In this document: positions 54,323 through 63,493 of the stretch, piece after piece
Layout of the letters: each line of letters starts with the position of its first letter
How positions within the stretch are numbered: position 1 is the first letter of the stretch
Assembly (NCBI GenBank): GCA_014323545.1
Contig: CP058647.1
Coordinates: 1,280,001 to 1,344,000, forward strand
DNA from: Hyphobacterium sp. CCMP332
GTDB lineage: Bacteria > Bacteroidota > Bacteroidia > Cytophagales > CCMP332
Reading direction: 5' to 3'
Length of the DNA stretch: 64,000 nucleotides
The notes under the pieces: model-generated
The model's database searches: none
What the model was told of the DNA's origin: nothing
The model's input: the letters and a program-made list of their open reading frames with translations, nothing else
Position numbers and translations under genes: made by a program

Positions 54323-54892
54323 TTAATGTTGATCAATCTTCATTTTTTCCGATAGCGTTTTTCTGATTTTAAATAATCTTGTTTTGACCGTTCCCTCCGG
54401 AATGTCATAAATCTCTGCTAATTCTTTAATGTTCATCTCTTCCTGATAGCGCATCAGAAAAAGAGATCTCAGCTCTTCATCCAATAGATTCAAATTTTCA
54501 ATTAAAAAGTCAAGCTGAATTTCCTCATCCATCTTTTGCTCTACTCGGGGTTCGCTCATCGTTTCCGTCATTCCTTCCGAATTTAACATTTCATCCTGAT
54601 AGGCTTTTCTTCTGTAGGCATTTTTACACATGTTAAAAGCACTTTTGAAAATCCAGGCTTTGAACTGAAATTCCGGATTGAAAAGCCCCGGTCTGTGAAT
54701 CATTTTTAAAAAAAGATCGTGAAGACTGTCCTCGGATAATTCCCTGTCGTTCCAAAGCATTTTCATGAAATAGCCAAAAAGCCGTCTTTTATATCGCGCA
54801 TAAATAGTATCAAAAGCGCGATGGTCGCCGTTTTGAAACAGGACCATCAGCTCTTCATCACTTTTTTCTTTGTATCTGGTTAGAAATCCCAA
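54323..54892 (-). CDS. ECF-type RNA polymerase sigma factor
   Basis: A 189-residue sigma-70 family protein. Region 2 contains D-R-E-L-S-E-D-S-L-H-D-L-F-L-K-M-I and region 4 has L-R-S-L-F-L-M-R-Y-Q-E-E-M-N-I-K-E-L-A-E-I...G-T-V-K-T-R-L-F. The start is TTG at 54892, placed directly after the stop of the upstream gene in the same frame. The order is FGE-like gene, sigma, anti-sigma-like gene. Confidence 0.88.
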   Translation of the reverse strand: MGFLTRYKEKSDEELMVLFQNGDHRAFDTIYARYKRRLFGYFMKMLWNDRELSEDSLHDLFLKMIHRPGLFNPEFQFKAWIFKSAFNMCKNAYRRKAYQDEMLNSEGMTETMSEPRVEQKMDEEIQLDFLIENLNLLDEELRSLFLMRYQEEMNIKELAEIYDIPEGTVKTRLFKIRKTLSEKMKIDQH

Positions 54893-56842
54893 TTATTCTT
54901 CAATTACTTCCATGAAGATACGGAATCCCACTCGTGGATCGGAGGCCTCGTATTGCATTACACTCCTAACCGTACTTTCATGAGGTGGGTGATCCCAACT
55001 TCCACCCATTGCTTTTCCTTTTTCATCGATCATTTCGGCTATATTGCCAATCACATCGTAAAGCCCCATGTCATTTGAAAAATAGGTTCCGACGGGCGAG
55101 GTTAAAGCAAAACCATCTCCTTTAATTCCCGAAGGACAAATGACATCCACAGGCGTTTTAATATTGGCCAGATAGCAGCCTTTTTCGTTCATTATCATTT
55201 TGCGATAGCTAAACCAATCACCCGCAAACCATGGATACCAAATGCTATCGTATTCGGCAAGGCTATAATACTTCCAATCTTTCACCTTGGCATCCACATA
55301 CGGGGCAGCTTTTACCTTATTTTCCTCAAATACCCATGACTGAAAGGGTCTGTAACCCAGGGCGGCCATGCTCCACTCATTGCGGGTCGGCAAACGGAAT
55401 TTTACCTTATTGAATTTCCTCCCTTTTTGCTGGTTGTATTGTACCGTGAGCCATTCGCAATAGAGAATTGCCGCTTCATGGCTGAGATCCATAACAGGGT
55501 ATTTGCTAAAATTTTCTTTAAATGAATTATGCGAATAATGATAGTTTCTGTGAAATACTTTGTTTACCCCATCGTATTTATCCAGATTGAAACTGGCTTT
55601 TTCCAAAAGATCATCGTAATTGTGATCGCGCAAATAATTGAGAAAAAGCTCGTATTCTTCATTGCTCACCTCTGTTTCATAGCCGTAGATATTGTCTTTT
55701 ATCTTGTTAAATCCTTTTTCCAGTTCTTTTATTTCGAGTTCAATGGAAACAAAATTTCTATTGCTCGAATTTTCCGATAAGAGCATTTGAATCCTTGCGC
55801 TGACATTGGATCGCCGGGCGAGCATCTGAATATTTGAAACCCAATACTCCGCTTTTTCCGTTTCATTTCTTTTGGTGTAATACTCGCGCAAAAGATAAAA
55901 TGGAATAATATAATTGCTTTCCAGATTTCTTCCGGTAGAGTATTTCGGCTCTCCTGAAAAATCTACTTTCAAATAATCCAATAGGAAGCGCTCTTCAATA
56001 TTTTGCTTTAAAAGCGAATAGTTATCAAAAGGTTTTTCGCTGAGGCGAGAGGTCAGGCCAACTACATAAAGCCGGTCCTGTTCCTCTTTAAGACTTTTTT
56101 GGGGAATGGTCAGGGCATAATAAAAATCTTTGCTCTTATTCAATGCCACCAAATCGCTAATCGAAGCTCCGTTTTCCCAATTAAGCTGATTACTCAGAAA
56201 TTTGAATCGCGTGTATTCAGGGTTTTCGAGCAATTCCAGGTTTAACACCAATACATCTTTCCTTACGCTCATCACATCCTGTAATATCCAGAGGGGTATG
56301 GATGAATTTTCACTTTCTGTAAAGAGAATGCCATCATCACCAACCGACATCAAAACATTGTAGGAATAATTGAGCAAAGAGGGCAAAACCATTCCCATGC
56401 GAAATATTCGTTCCGCAAAGTCCCGGTTTCGCTCATTTCTCATTTCTGATAAAATATAGCGCTCCGCCGGAAATTCATTCGCCAATGAATTTTTTAGTGT
56501 TTTTTCGAGATTTTGAATGCCCGAAGGTGACCAGCCTTCCTTGCGAAACTGACAATAATAATAGGCTTTGGAATCGGGATGTAATTCCTGAACACTCTGA
56601 AGTATCAGATTTTTGTTTTCAATTGATAAATTGGCCAGTTCCGCAGCTTTGTAAGTTTGAATCCAGGCTTCCTCATCCTCTGGTTCGGCATCAAGATATG
56701 ACCTCCAATTTCTGTATTGATCGAGATACCAACCATTTGAATAGCTTTGATTCAAAGTAGAAGGGATTGGCTCGGGTCGGGCTGTCGCAAATAATTCTTG
56801 CAAGGGCCAGATGAGCGAGAGAATAATAATTAGCTTTTTCAT
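54893..56842 (-). CDS. Formylglycine-generating-enzyme-like periplasmic protein
   Basis: A 649-residue protein from ATG 56842 with a signal peptide (MKKLIIILSLIWPLQELFA). The middle segment (V-G-D-D-G-I-L...S-S-I-P-L-W-I-L-Q-D-V) resembles the soluble part of DUF2723 proteins. The last 230 residues are an FGE/SUMF1 fold (F-R-L-P-T-R-N-E-W-S-M-A-A-L-G, G-G-S-W, D-P-R-V-G-F-R-I-F). The catalytic cysteine pair of true FGE is not visible near GGSW, as in the non-catalytic T9SS proteins GldJ/GldK. A structural or binding role is likely. Confidence 0.8.
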   Translation of the reverse strand: MKKLIIILSLIWPLQELFATARPEPIPSTLNQSYSNGWYLDQYRNWRSYLDAEPEDEEAWIQTYKAAELANLSIENKNLILQSVQELHPDSKAYYYCQFRKEGWSPSGIQNLEKTLKNSLANEFPAERYILSEMRNERNRDFAERIFRMGMVLPSLLNYSYNVLMSVGDDGILFTESENSSIPLWILQDVMSVRKDVLVLNLELLENPEYTRFKFLSNQLNWENGASISDLVALNKSKDFYYALTIPQKSLKEEQDRLYVVGLTSRLSEKPFDNYSLLKQNIEERFLLDYLKVDFSGEPKYSTGRNLESNYIIPFYLLREYYTKRNETEKAEYWVSNIQMLARRSNVSARIQMLLSENSSNRNFVSIELEIKELEKGFNKIKDNIYGYETEVSNEEYELFLNYLRDHNYDDLLEKASFNLDKYDGVNKVFHRNYHYSHNSFKENFSKYPVMDLSHEAAILYCEWLTVQYNQQKGRKFNKVKFRLPTRNEWSMAALGYRPFQSWVFEENKVKAAPYVDAKVKDWKYYSLAEYDSIWYPWFAGDWFSYRKMIMNEKGCYLANIKTPVDVICPSGIKGDGFALTSPVGTYFSNDMGLYDVIGNIAEMIDEKGKAMGGSWDHPPHESTVRSVMQYEASDPRVGFRIFMEVIEE

Positions 56843-57039
56843 TGTTTCGTGTTTTTGCATTTCCGAAATGCATATACACATGAAAAAGACGGGCGTTCAT
56901 TTTTTTTAAATAAATTTTTGGCCATTGAATGATTCAGTACTAAACATCAGCCAATTTTTAATTGATTTATTCAGAATTATTTGTCTTAATTTACCTTAGA
57001 CCGGTGAAAAATTAAATTGCTTTGTAACCTTTGCTTCAA

Positions 57040-57612
57040 ATGCAAAACCTAATTAGCTTTTTCAATCAATTTATGCCATTATCCGAAAAGACCATGGCGC
57101 TGATGGCCGAACATTTTGTATCCGCTGAATTAAAAAAAGGCGAGTATTTTATAAGAAAGGGGCAATACGCAAAAGAGATTGCCTTTCTTGAGAGCGGCAT
57201 AGTTCGGGCTTATTATATTACCGCGGAAGGCAAGGAATACAACAAAACCTTTTTTTCAGCTCCTTCCATCATTGGCTCCTATGCCTCGCTGATCAGCAAA
57301 GAAAAAAATACCGTCGCTCAACAGGCCTTGACCGATTGTAAACTATGGAAAGCATCTTTTTATAAAATCGAGCGCTTATCCGAGGGCAATATTGAAATTG
57401 AAAGACTAAGACGGATCATAGCAGAAGGGTATTTTCTAAGCAATGAGAAAAAAGAAATAGAAATGGCCTTGCTCGATGCAGAACAACGCTATCTGATTTT
57501 ACAAAAAGAATATCCTGGCATAGAATTGAAAATTCCGCAATTCCACATCGCCTCCTATCTGGGAATCAGCGCGACACAACTGAGTAGAATTCGAAAAAAA
57601 ATGAATTCATAG
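57040..57612 (+). CDS. Crp/Fnr-family transcriptional regulator
   Basis: A 190-residue regulator from ATG 57040 (TTG at 57031 also in frame). The cyclic-nucleotide-binding-type barrel (G-E-Y-F-I-R-K-G-Q-Y...F-L-E-S-G-I-V-R) fills the N-terminus; the C-terminal short helix-turn-helix is H-I-A-S-Y-L-G-I-S-A-T-Q-L-S-R-I-R-K. There is no cluster-binding cysteine set, so oxygen sensing is unlikely. A perfect palindrome follows its stop. Confidence 0.9.
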   Translation: MQNLISFFNQFMPLSEKTMALMAEHFVSAELKKGEYFIRKGQYAKEIAFLESGIVRAYYITAEGKEYNKTFFSAPSIIGSYASLISKEKNTVAQQALTDCKLWKASFYKIERLSEGNIEIERLRRIIAEGYFLSNEKKEIEMALLDAEQRYLILQKEYPGIELKIPQFHIASYLGISATQLSRIRKKMNS

Positions 57613-57621
57613 GCTCATTTC

Positions 57622-57635
57622 TTTACATATGTAAA
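57622..57635. promoter_or_regulatory. Perfect palindrome, candidate operator
   Basis: TTTACATATGTAAA is a perfect 14-base dyad in the 5-4-5 layout of Crp/Fnr sites. It is 10 bases after the regulator gene and 75 bases before the start of the next gene, near a possible -33 region. Confidence 0.5.
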
Positions 57636-57709
57636 TGCAATAGTTTTTGGTATCCTTATTCTTTGCAATAGAAATCAGACAAAGCACATAGCTTTTAAAT
57701 ACCATTAGC

Positions 57710-58120
57710 ATGGAAAACAAAGAAATCAATTATTTCAGAGTCCTCTTTATCATTTCAGCCCTCTGGAATCTAACCGGAGCCATATTTGGCTATTTCAACA
57801 CGGCTTATACCTTTCAGGGCTTTTTCACTCGGGAGTTAAACGACCCGCTTTTTTATTCGATTTATCAGGGCGCCTGGGGCACTACGTTTGTTTATTTCAT
57901 AGGCTACTCCATTGTGGCTTATAATCCACTGAAACATACGGGAATTGTAATTGTGGGTGGTATCGGAAAAATTGGCTTTGCCATTTCACTTCTAAAATTT
58001 TATATGGCAGGCCTGGCCGAATCCATCGTATTTGTGGTAATAATCGGTGATTTTATTTTTGCGCTTTTGTTTTTGCACTATTTCTACCGACTGTACAAAA
58101 GCGGTGAAAACATTTTTTGA
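57710..58120 (+). CDS. Four-helix membrane protein of unknown function
   Basis: A 136-residue protein with about four membrane segments (YFRVLFIISALWNLTGAIFG, TFVYFIGYSIVAY, GIVIVGGIGKIGFAISLL, ESIVFVVIIGDFIFALLFLHY). No family is recognised. It follows the Crp/Fnr gene and palindrome and overlaps no neighbour; the START-domain gene follows 10 bases later, suggesting one unit. Confidence 0.75.
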   Translation: MENKEINYFRVLFIISALWNLTGAIFGYFNTAYTFQGFFTRELNDPLFYSIYQGAWGTTFVYFIGYSIVAYNPLKHTGIVIVGGIGKIGFAISLLKFYMAGLAESIVFVVIIGDFIFALLFLHYFYRLYKSGENIF

Positions 58121-58130
58121 GTCCTATTTC

Positions 58131-58748
58131 ATGGTCAATCCAGTTTTAATTTGGATTTTGAGTTTGGCAATCCTGAATCCGATGATTGCGTTTACTCAAA
58201 GCACCTGGACCCCGGAAATACAAAAACAGGGCATTTCAGTTTATACCAAAGCTGAAAAATACTCCGATTTTAAATCCTTTAAGGCTGAGGTGGAGCTGCC
58301 TGCCAAAATTGAGGAGGTCTTGCAGGTATTAAAGGATGGGGCTCATTACGTCCATTGGTTTGGATTTACAAAGACATCCAGGTCTTTAAAAAAAGAAGGG
58401 GATGTGCAATTCATCTATATGGAAACCATTTTTCCCTGGCCTTATGCCAATCGGGACATGGTCTATATGATGTCATTTGACACCAAAAGCCCGAATGAAA
58501 CATTAATTATTCTCAAAGGCATTCCCGATTTTTTGCCGGAAAAAAGGGGGATTGTCAGAATGGAAAAAGCCAATGGATCAATTCTCTTACAATCTGAGGG
58601 AGAAATAACGAAGATACGTTATGTGTTTCACAGCGAACCCGGAGGCCGTATCCCTCATTGGCTGGCCAACAATTCCATTGCAGAACTCCCTTATCAAACG
58701 CTTTTAGGTTTGAGACAAATGCTCTCTGATAAGAGTTTAATTGATTAG
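58131..58748 (+). CDS. START-domain lipid-binding-like secreted protein
   Basis: A 205-residue protein from ATG 58131 with a signal peptide (MVNPVLIWILSLAILNPMIA...). The rest fits a START/Bet v1 fold: G-I-S-V-Y-T-K, V-E-L-P-A-K-I-E-E-V, W-P-Y-A-N-R-D-M-V-Y (the START block WP..xRD) and I-P-H-W-L-A-N. The N-terminal frame before 58131 overlaps the membrane-protein gene and is rejected. It may bind a hydrophobic ligand in the periplasm. Confidence 0.82.
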   Translation: MVNPVLIWILSLAILNPMIAFTQSTWTPEIQKQGISVYTKAEKYSDFKSFKAEVELPAKIEEVLQVLKDGAHYVHWFGFTKTSRSLKKEGDVQFIYMETIFPWPYANRDMVYMMSFDTKSPNETLIILKGIPDFLPEKRGIVRMEKANGSILLQSEGEITKIRYVFHSEPGGRIPHWLANNSIAELPYQTLLGLRQMLSDKSLID

Positions 58749-58767
58749 AATTTATACGGCCGTTCTT

Positions 58768-59820
58768 TTACATACTGTCCAATTTCACATCCAGTCGATC
58801 GAATACAAATCCTTTTTCCTTGGCATTGAATGCTTCTGCCTCTTTTTTCAATTCGCTATGGATATAGGCTTTGTCTTTGAGAATGGCGCTTTCAAAACCG
58901 TATTCTCTTGCTTCCAATAAATAATCATAGGGTCCTTTGGAAGAAATTAATTTAACAAAGATCGGGGCACATTCTACCACTATAAAAAGCATCATGATAA
59001 AGAAATTGGCCCACCAGATGGCCTCGCTCTTTGTGCTGAGCCTGTCCATGGCTTCCAAACGCGCAGCGGGTCCGCCGATCTCTGCTTTTCCCAGCACGGC
59101 CAAATCACTTTGCATGTTGGAATCCAATTGAGTCAATTTGCCATAATTATCAGCAATGAGCGCAAGATTTTTTTCTTTCAGGTTTTTGAGTTCGGCATCC
59201 ACCCGGTCAGCATCGGCTTTCTTGATTTTATAAATGGGACCGGCATTTCTACGCATGGTACCGCCGGTGCCATCGGCCTCTTTTTGTGCTTTTTCTCTCA
59301 GAGCATCTCTTTGTTGTTCTTTTTGCTGTATTTCAGACTTTAGCCCTGAAATCGAAGCATCCAGCGAGGCTTTTTCTGCCAGGTATTTTTCCTTGGCGAA
59401 GTTTTCCTGACCTTTCTGAACTTCCTGATTCATACTGATCAATTCAGCATTGATTTCTTTTTCGAAAATCTTTAATTCCAGGGGTTTTGCAATGACGATG
59501 GAGATGAGTATGGCCAGAATGATTCGCGGTGTGGCCAGTAAAAATTCGTTGAAAGCGCTCTCTTTTTTTCGCATGCTGGATACGATAAAGCGATCGAGAT
59601 TAAAAATCATCAATCCCCAGACAAGTCCAAAGACCGAAGCAATTATCCAGCTATCGAAAACGCTGTGGAGTGCATAAGCCGCAGCCAATGCTGCGAAAAC
59701 ACCCGTGAAGAAAATTGTAGCACCAATTCCGACGTACTTTTCAGAATCGGTCTCTGCCTTTTGGAGCAATGACGTATTTGCCCCGGCACAATACCAGAAG
59801 AATAATTTGACCTTTTGCAT
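58768..59820 (-). CDS. DUF4407 membrane protein with coiled coil
   Basis: A 350-residue protein of the DUF4407 family: three membrane helices in the first 115 residues (GATIFFTGVFAALAAAYAL, IIASVFGLVWGLMIFNLDRF, PRIILAILISIVIAKPLEL), a long coiled coil (about 125-245) and a fourth helix (about 264-285). N-L-D-R-F is typical. Function is unknown; scaffolding is plausible. Codons 2-6 are also present as a copy just upstream of the ATG. Confidence 0.88.
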   Translation of the reverse strand: MQKVKLFFWYCAGANTSLLQKAETDSEKYVGIGATIFFTGVFAALAAAYALHSVFDSWIIASVFGLVWGLMIFNLDRFIVSSMRKKESAFNEFLLATPRIILAILISIVIAKPLELKIFEKEINAELISMNQEVQKGQENFAKEKYLAEKASLDASISGLKSEIQQKEQQRDALREKAQKEADGTGGTMRRNAGPIYKIKKADADRVDAELKNLKEKNLALIADNYGKLTQLDSNMQSDLAVLGKAEIGGPAARLEAMDRLSTKSEAIWWANFFIMMLFIVVECAPIFVKLISSKGPYDYLLEAREYGFESAILKDKAYIHSELKKEAEAFNAKEKGFVFDRLDVKLDSM

Positions 59821-59834
59821 AATAATTTGACCTT
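59801..59834. repeat. 14-base direct repeat across the DUF4407 start
   Basis: AATAATTTGACCTT occurs at 59801-59814 and 59821-59834, spaced 20 bases. One copy is in the coding sequence and the other in the leader. Confidence 0.85.
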
Positions 59835-59932
59835 ATTGAATTTGAATATCCTAAAAACGAAGGACAAAGCGACTTATTTATTTATAAAAGGAAATTATTA
59901 ATGATGAGAAGGAATATGAAGAAAATGATTGT

Positions 59933-60955
59933 CTAACGCGAAGGATTATAGCCCGATAACCTGAATATTTTTTGCGCATCTTTTTCGGCCATCAATTCCT
60001 GAAGGCTCAGCTCGTTTTTTTCCATATAGGATTTTACAATCTCATATCCCATCCAGCGGCCGACCCGCCCAGGGCATTCCGGCTCAATTTCAATGGTTTT
60101 AGGCCTTTCACTGATGTACTTCTGAATTTCAATCCTGTTCGTTTCAAACAACAAGCTGCGTTCGACGAAATAGGCCCAGAGTATTTTTTCCTTATTGCGG
60201 AAATAGGCAATGTCATCTTCTGAAAAGCCAAGATTTTGTGAATCGCTAATGTCGTGCACCGTTTTACTTAAAAAATAATGGGCTTTGCCATAATAAATCA
60301 TTTCCGCAACCAGTGTTTGGTCTTCGTGATCGGTTTCATTGTAGAAATTGGAAATGCCCAAACCTATAAACATGGGTACCAGATTTTCCGGCCGGTAGCG
60401 ATCCAAAATATACTGCGGGTCGTTTTGCACATACATGGCTTCGGGGCCTAAAAAATAATCGAGACCAATGATAATATGACGCTTGCTGACTATAATATCC
60501 AAGGGGGATAAAAATGCTGTGAAAATGCAACTTACTTCAGGTGCTCTGAAGTCGGGATAATAGTATTTAACATGTTCAAACAGATGCTTTAATTCCTTCT
60601 TTCTCTCACCAAAATCTCCGAAAATTTCTTGTGACTGATTGTAAAATACTCTGACGCTGGAATCCTGAACCCTTTGATAAAGCATTTCACTCAATACCCT
60701 CGAATTGGGTAATTTGTTCAGCTCCAAATAGAGATTAAAGACATCGCGGTTTGTGACAATGATGCTGTCAATTTCAACGATGGAAGAAGCATCAAAAAGT
60801 TTTTGATCTAAACGCTTAACGTTGAGGTCAATTTCTATGTGCTGATGATCAATATCATCTTTTGTGATTGAATCACAGGAAAAAATGATTACAGAAAGAG
60901 AAAGAAAATAAAATAAGAAGTTAATATCAGGCTTCCAGATTAATTTCTTCTCCAT
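59933..60955 (-). CDS. gldB: Gliding motility lipoprotein GldB
   Basis: A 340-residue lipoprotein (V-I-I-F-S-C-D-S lipobox, lipid cysteine about residue 27). The blocks Y-Y-Y-P-D-F, I-I-I-G-L-D-Y-F-L-G and the C-terminal P-G-R-V-G-R-W-M-G-Y-E-I-V-K-S-Y-M match GldB, a protein needed for gliding in Flavobacterium and present in nearly all Bacteroidota. It overlaps rng by 29 bases. Confidence 0.9.
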   Translation of the reverse strand: MEKKLIWKPDINFLFYFLSLSVIIFSCDSITKDDIDHQHIEIDLNVKRLDQKLFDASSIVEIDSIIVTNRDVFNLYLELNKLPNSRVLSEMLYQRVQDSSVRVFYNQSQEIFGDFGERKKELKHLFEHVKYYYPDFRAPEVSCIFTAFLSPLDIIVSKRHIIIGLDYFLGPEAMYVQNDPQYILDRYRPENLVPMFIGLGISNFYNETDHEDQTLVAEMIYYGKAHYFLSKTVHDISDSQNLGFSEDDIAYFRNKEKILWAYFVERSLLFETNRIEIQKYISERPKTIEIEPECPGRVGRWMGYEIVKSYMEKNELSLQELMAEKDAQKIFRLSGYNPSR

Positions 60956-62483
60956 TTTTATTAAAGATTTTATACGAAACCAATCCCAGAGAAGTATCTC
61001 TTATCAATTTAATTTTGGCTTTGTATTTCATTGACATCCGCATCCTTTTAGACATCATGCCTTTGGTAAAATAGGCGTGTAAATAGGGATGCATTGCTAC
61101 ACTTATTGAAGATTCATTTTGATTCTGAATCACCTTTTCAATGTTTTCTTCAATCTGATCGGCCACGGCAATGGAAGGTTGAATTTGTCCGGTACCGTTA
61201 CAGGTTGGGCATTCTTCCCTTGTCGTAATACTCAATTCCGGTCGTACCCTCTGACGGGTGATTTGCATTAGGCCGAATTTGGAAAGGGGTAAAACCGTGG
61301 ATTTCGATTTATCGCTTTTCATTTCAGCCTTCATCGTCTCATACACTTTTTTGCGGTTTTCCGCTTTGCGCATGTCAATAAAGTCTATAACGATGATCCC
61401 GCCCATATCGCGTAATCTCAGCTGTCTTGCCAATTCCTTAGCTGCCTCGATGTTGACTTTTAAGGCGGTATCTTCCTGATTTTCGCCGGCATTGGATTTA
61501 TTCCCCGAGTTGACGTCGATAACATGCAGTGCTTCGGTATGCTCTATAATGAGATAGCCCCCACCCTGTAATGCCACTGACCTTCCAAATAAGGTTTTTA
61601 ACTGTTTTTCGATTCCAAAGGATTCAAAAATCTTGACCTTATTATTATAAAGTTTTACAATTTTTTCCTGCTCGGGAGATATGCGCTTGACAAAGCTTTT
61701 CACTTCCTGATAAAGTTCTTTATTGTCAACCACTATTGAATCGAAGGTGTGGTTTAAAACATCTCTCAGAATTGCGGAAGCCCTGTTGACTTCACCAATT
61801 ACTTTCAGAGGCGGTTTGGCGGTTTGTATGGCTTTGAAGCCCTGCTCCCATGTGCTGAGAATGTTTCTCAGATCGGCATCGAGTTCAGCCACTTCTTTTT
61901 TCTCGGCCACCGTTCTTACGATAACACCAAAATTTTCCGGTTTGATGCTTTCCATTAATCTCTGAAGACGTTTTCGCTCTTCGCGGTTGACGATTTTTCT
62001 GGAAACATTGACGGTATTTGCAAATGGCACCAATACACAGAATCGTCCCGGAAATGATAATTCACAGGATAAACGCGGTCCTTTAGTCGAAATGGGTTCT
62101 TTGGCAATTTGTACCAAAACCCGCTGACCTTTTTTCAGAACATCGTTGATCTTACCGAATTTATTGATATCCGGTAATATTTTGATGCCTCCGAGTTTGT
62201 GCGTAGCATTTTTATTTGAAAGCGCCCTTTGCATAAATCTGTCCAGGGTGCTGAATTTTGGGCCTAAATCGTGATAATGAAGAAAGGCGTCTTTTTCGTG
62301 TCCAACATCAACAAATGCGGCATTTAGACCCGGAACGACTTTTTTGACAGCTCCGAGATAAATATCACCTACATTAAATTGATTGTCCGGCTTCTCATGA
62401 TGAAACTCAACGAGTTTTTTGTTCTCGATTAAAGCTATTCGAGATCCTTCATGAGCCGCATTAATGAATAATTCGTTACTCAA
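60927..62483 (-). CDS. rng: Ribonuclease G/E
   Basis: A 518-residue endoribonuclease. The S1 domain spans about residues 36-115 (V-G-D-I-Y-L-G-A-V), the catalytic metal-binding aspartates are in H-V-I-D-V-N-S-G and I-V-I-D-F-I-D-M, and the zinc-link cysteines are in C-P-T-C-N-G-T-G. It lacks the degradosome scaffold of RNase E. The start is TTG at 62483. Confidence 0.95.
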   Translation of the reverse strand: MSNELFINAAHEGSRIALIENKKLVEFHHEKPDNQFNVGDIYLGAVKKVVPGLNAAFVDVGHEKDAFLHYHDLGPKFSTLDRFMQRALSNKNATHKLGGIKILPDINKFGKINDVLKKGQRVLVQIAKEPISTKGPRLSCELSFPGRFCVLVPFANTVNVSRKIVNREERKRLQRLMESIKPENFGVIVRTVAEKKEVAELDADLRNILSTWEQGFKAIQTAKPPLKVIGEVNRASAILRDVLNHTFDSIVVDNKELYQEVKSFVKRISPEQEKIVKLYNNKVKIFESFGIEKQLKTLFGRSVALQGGGYLIIEHTEALHVIDVNSGNKSNAGENQEDTALKVNIEAAKELARQLRLRDMGGIIVIDFIDMRKAENRKKVYETMKAEMKSDKSKSTVLPLSKFGLMQITRQRVRPELSITTREECPTCNGTGQIQPSIAVADQIEENIEKVIQNQNESSISVAMHPYLHAYFTKGMMSKRMRMSMKYKAKIKLIRDTSLGLVSYKIFNKNGEEINLEA

Positions 62484-62555
62484 TTTTGAAGGAATTTAGA
62501 TGTGAGAAATACAGCTGATTTTATGGTACAGCCTTATTGACCAAACAAAATAAGA

Positions 62556-62645
62556 TTACTTCTTCTTATGTCTGTTTTTTCTCAATCTTTTCTTCCTTTT
62601 GTGAGTTGCGATTTTATGTCTTTTTCTTTTCTTTCCGCAAGGCAT
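62556..62645 (-). CDS. AURKAIP1/COX24-domain small ribosomal protein
   Basis: A 29-residue, extremely basic peptide starting MPCGKKRKRHKIATHKRKKR and ending RKNRHKKK. It matches the COX24/mS38-type small proteins annotated in Bacteroidota. Its mitochondrial relatives are ribosomal, so a ribosome role is likely. It lies between rng and a TPR gene. Confidence 0.85.
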   Translation of the reverse strand: MPCGKKRKRHKIATHKRKKRLRKNRHKKK

Positions 62646-62656
62646 AATAAAATGTT

Positions 62657-63487
62657 TTATAGTTCTTTTAACAATGCATTAATGGAAGCTTGCACTTCCG
62701 GATCAGCATCGAGCGTTGAGGCTTTTGCCAAAGCCTGTTTGGCCTCTTCTGCTTTTCCTGTTTCTTTCAAACACAAACCCAAATAATACCAGGCCCTTAC
62801 ATTGGAGCTGTCTATTTGAGTCAATTTGACGAATCTTTCGATTCCTTTATCATATTGGCCCGATTGGATGGAAAGAATTCCCAGATTGAATATTGCATCA
62901 ATATTATCGGGATCTTTTTCCAATACTTCGCGCAGCATCATAATCCCCTTCATAGGAGCTTCCGATACCACGTAAGTCATGGCCATTTTATTCATTAAAT
63001 CAAATCGCCGAGGCTGCTCTTCAAGCAAACCTTGCATGAGTTCTCTTGCCTGAGTTCCCATTTTGCCGGCATCATCCATATTTAAAGAAAAGGTCATGGC
63101 TTCGTAATAATAATTGGCCAGATTTTCCCTGTTTCCGGATGTCTCATTTAGCTCCAAAGCCTGCTTTCCATATTTGATGGCATTGTCAAAATCACGCATC
63201 TTGGAATAGGCCTGCGCCAAAGAGTCCGCAAAGATAGACTTTTTTTTATTATTTTCAGCAAGTTGAAAAGCGCTTTTAAATTTTTCCACCCTGGACTCGT
63301 AGAGTGAATCAGAGAGAATGGAATGGCCATCCATGGGATTCTCATCCGAAGCTAATGTATCGCTTTTTTCTTCTTCCAGTTCTGCAATCTCATCCGTTTC
63401 GTTATCAATGATAATTTTTGGAAGTGAATACAAAAAAACCAATAAGAGAATCGCGGCTCCGATGAGGAGCCACTGTTTTTTATTCAT
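62657..63487 (-). CDS. Membrane-anchored tetratricopeptide-repeat protein
   Basis: A 276-residue protein: an N-terminal anchor (about residues 6-22, LLIGAAILLLVFLYSLP), an acidic linker, then four or five TPRs (SKMRDFDNAIKYGKQALEL, PDNIDAIFNLGILSIQSGQY, SSNVRAWYYLGLCLKETGK). It lies 6 bases after the HU gene. Function unknown; probably a protein-interaction adaptor. Confidence 0.85.
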   Translation of the reverse strand: MNKKQWLLIGAAILLLVFLYSLPKIIIDNETDEIAELEEEKSDTLASDENPMDGHSILSDSLYESRVEKFKSAFQLAENNKKKSIFADSLAQAYSKMRDFDNAIKYGKQALELNETSGNRENLANYYYEAMTFSLNMDDAGKMGTQARELMQGLLEEQPRRFDLMNKMAMTYVVSEAPMKGIMMLREVLEKDPDNIDAIFNLGILSIQSGQYDKGIERFVKLTQIDSSNVRAWYYLGLCLKETGKAEEAKQALAKASTLDADPEVQASINALLKEL

Positions 63488-63493
63488 TATAAA

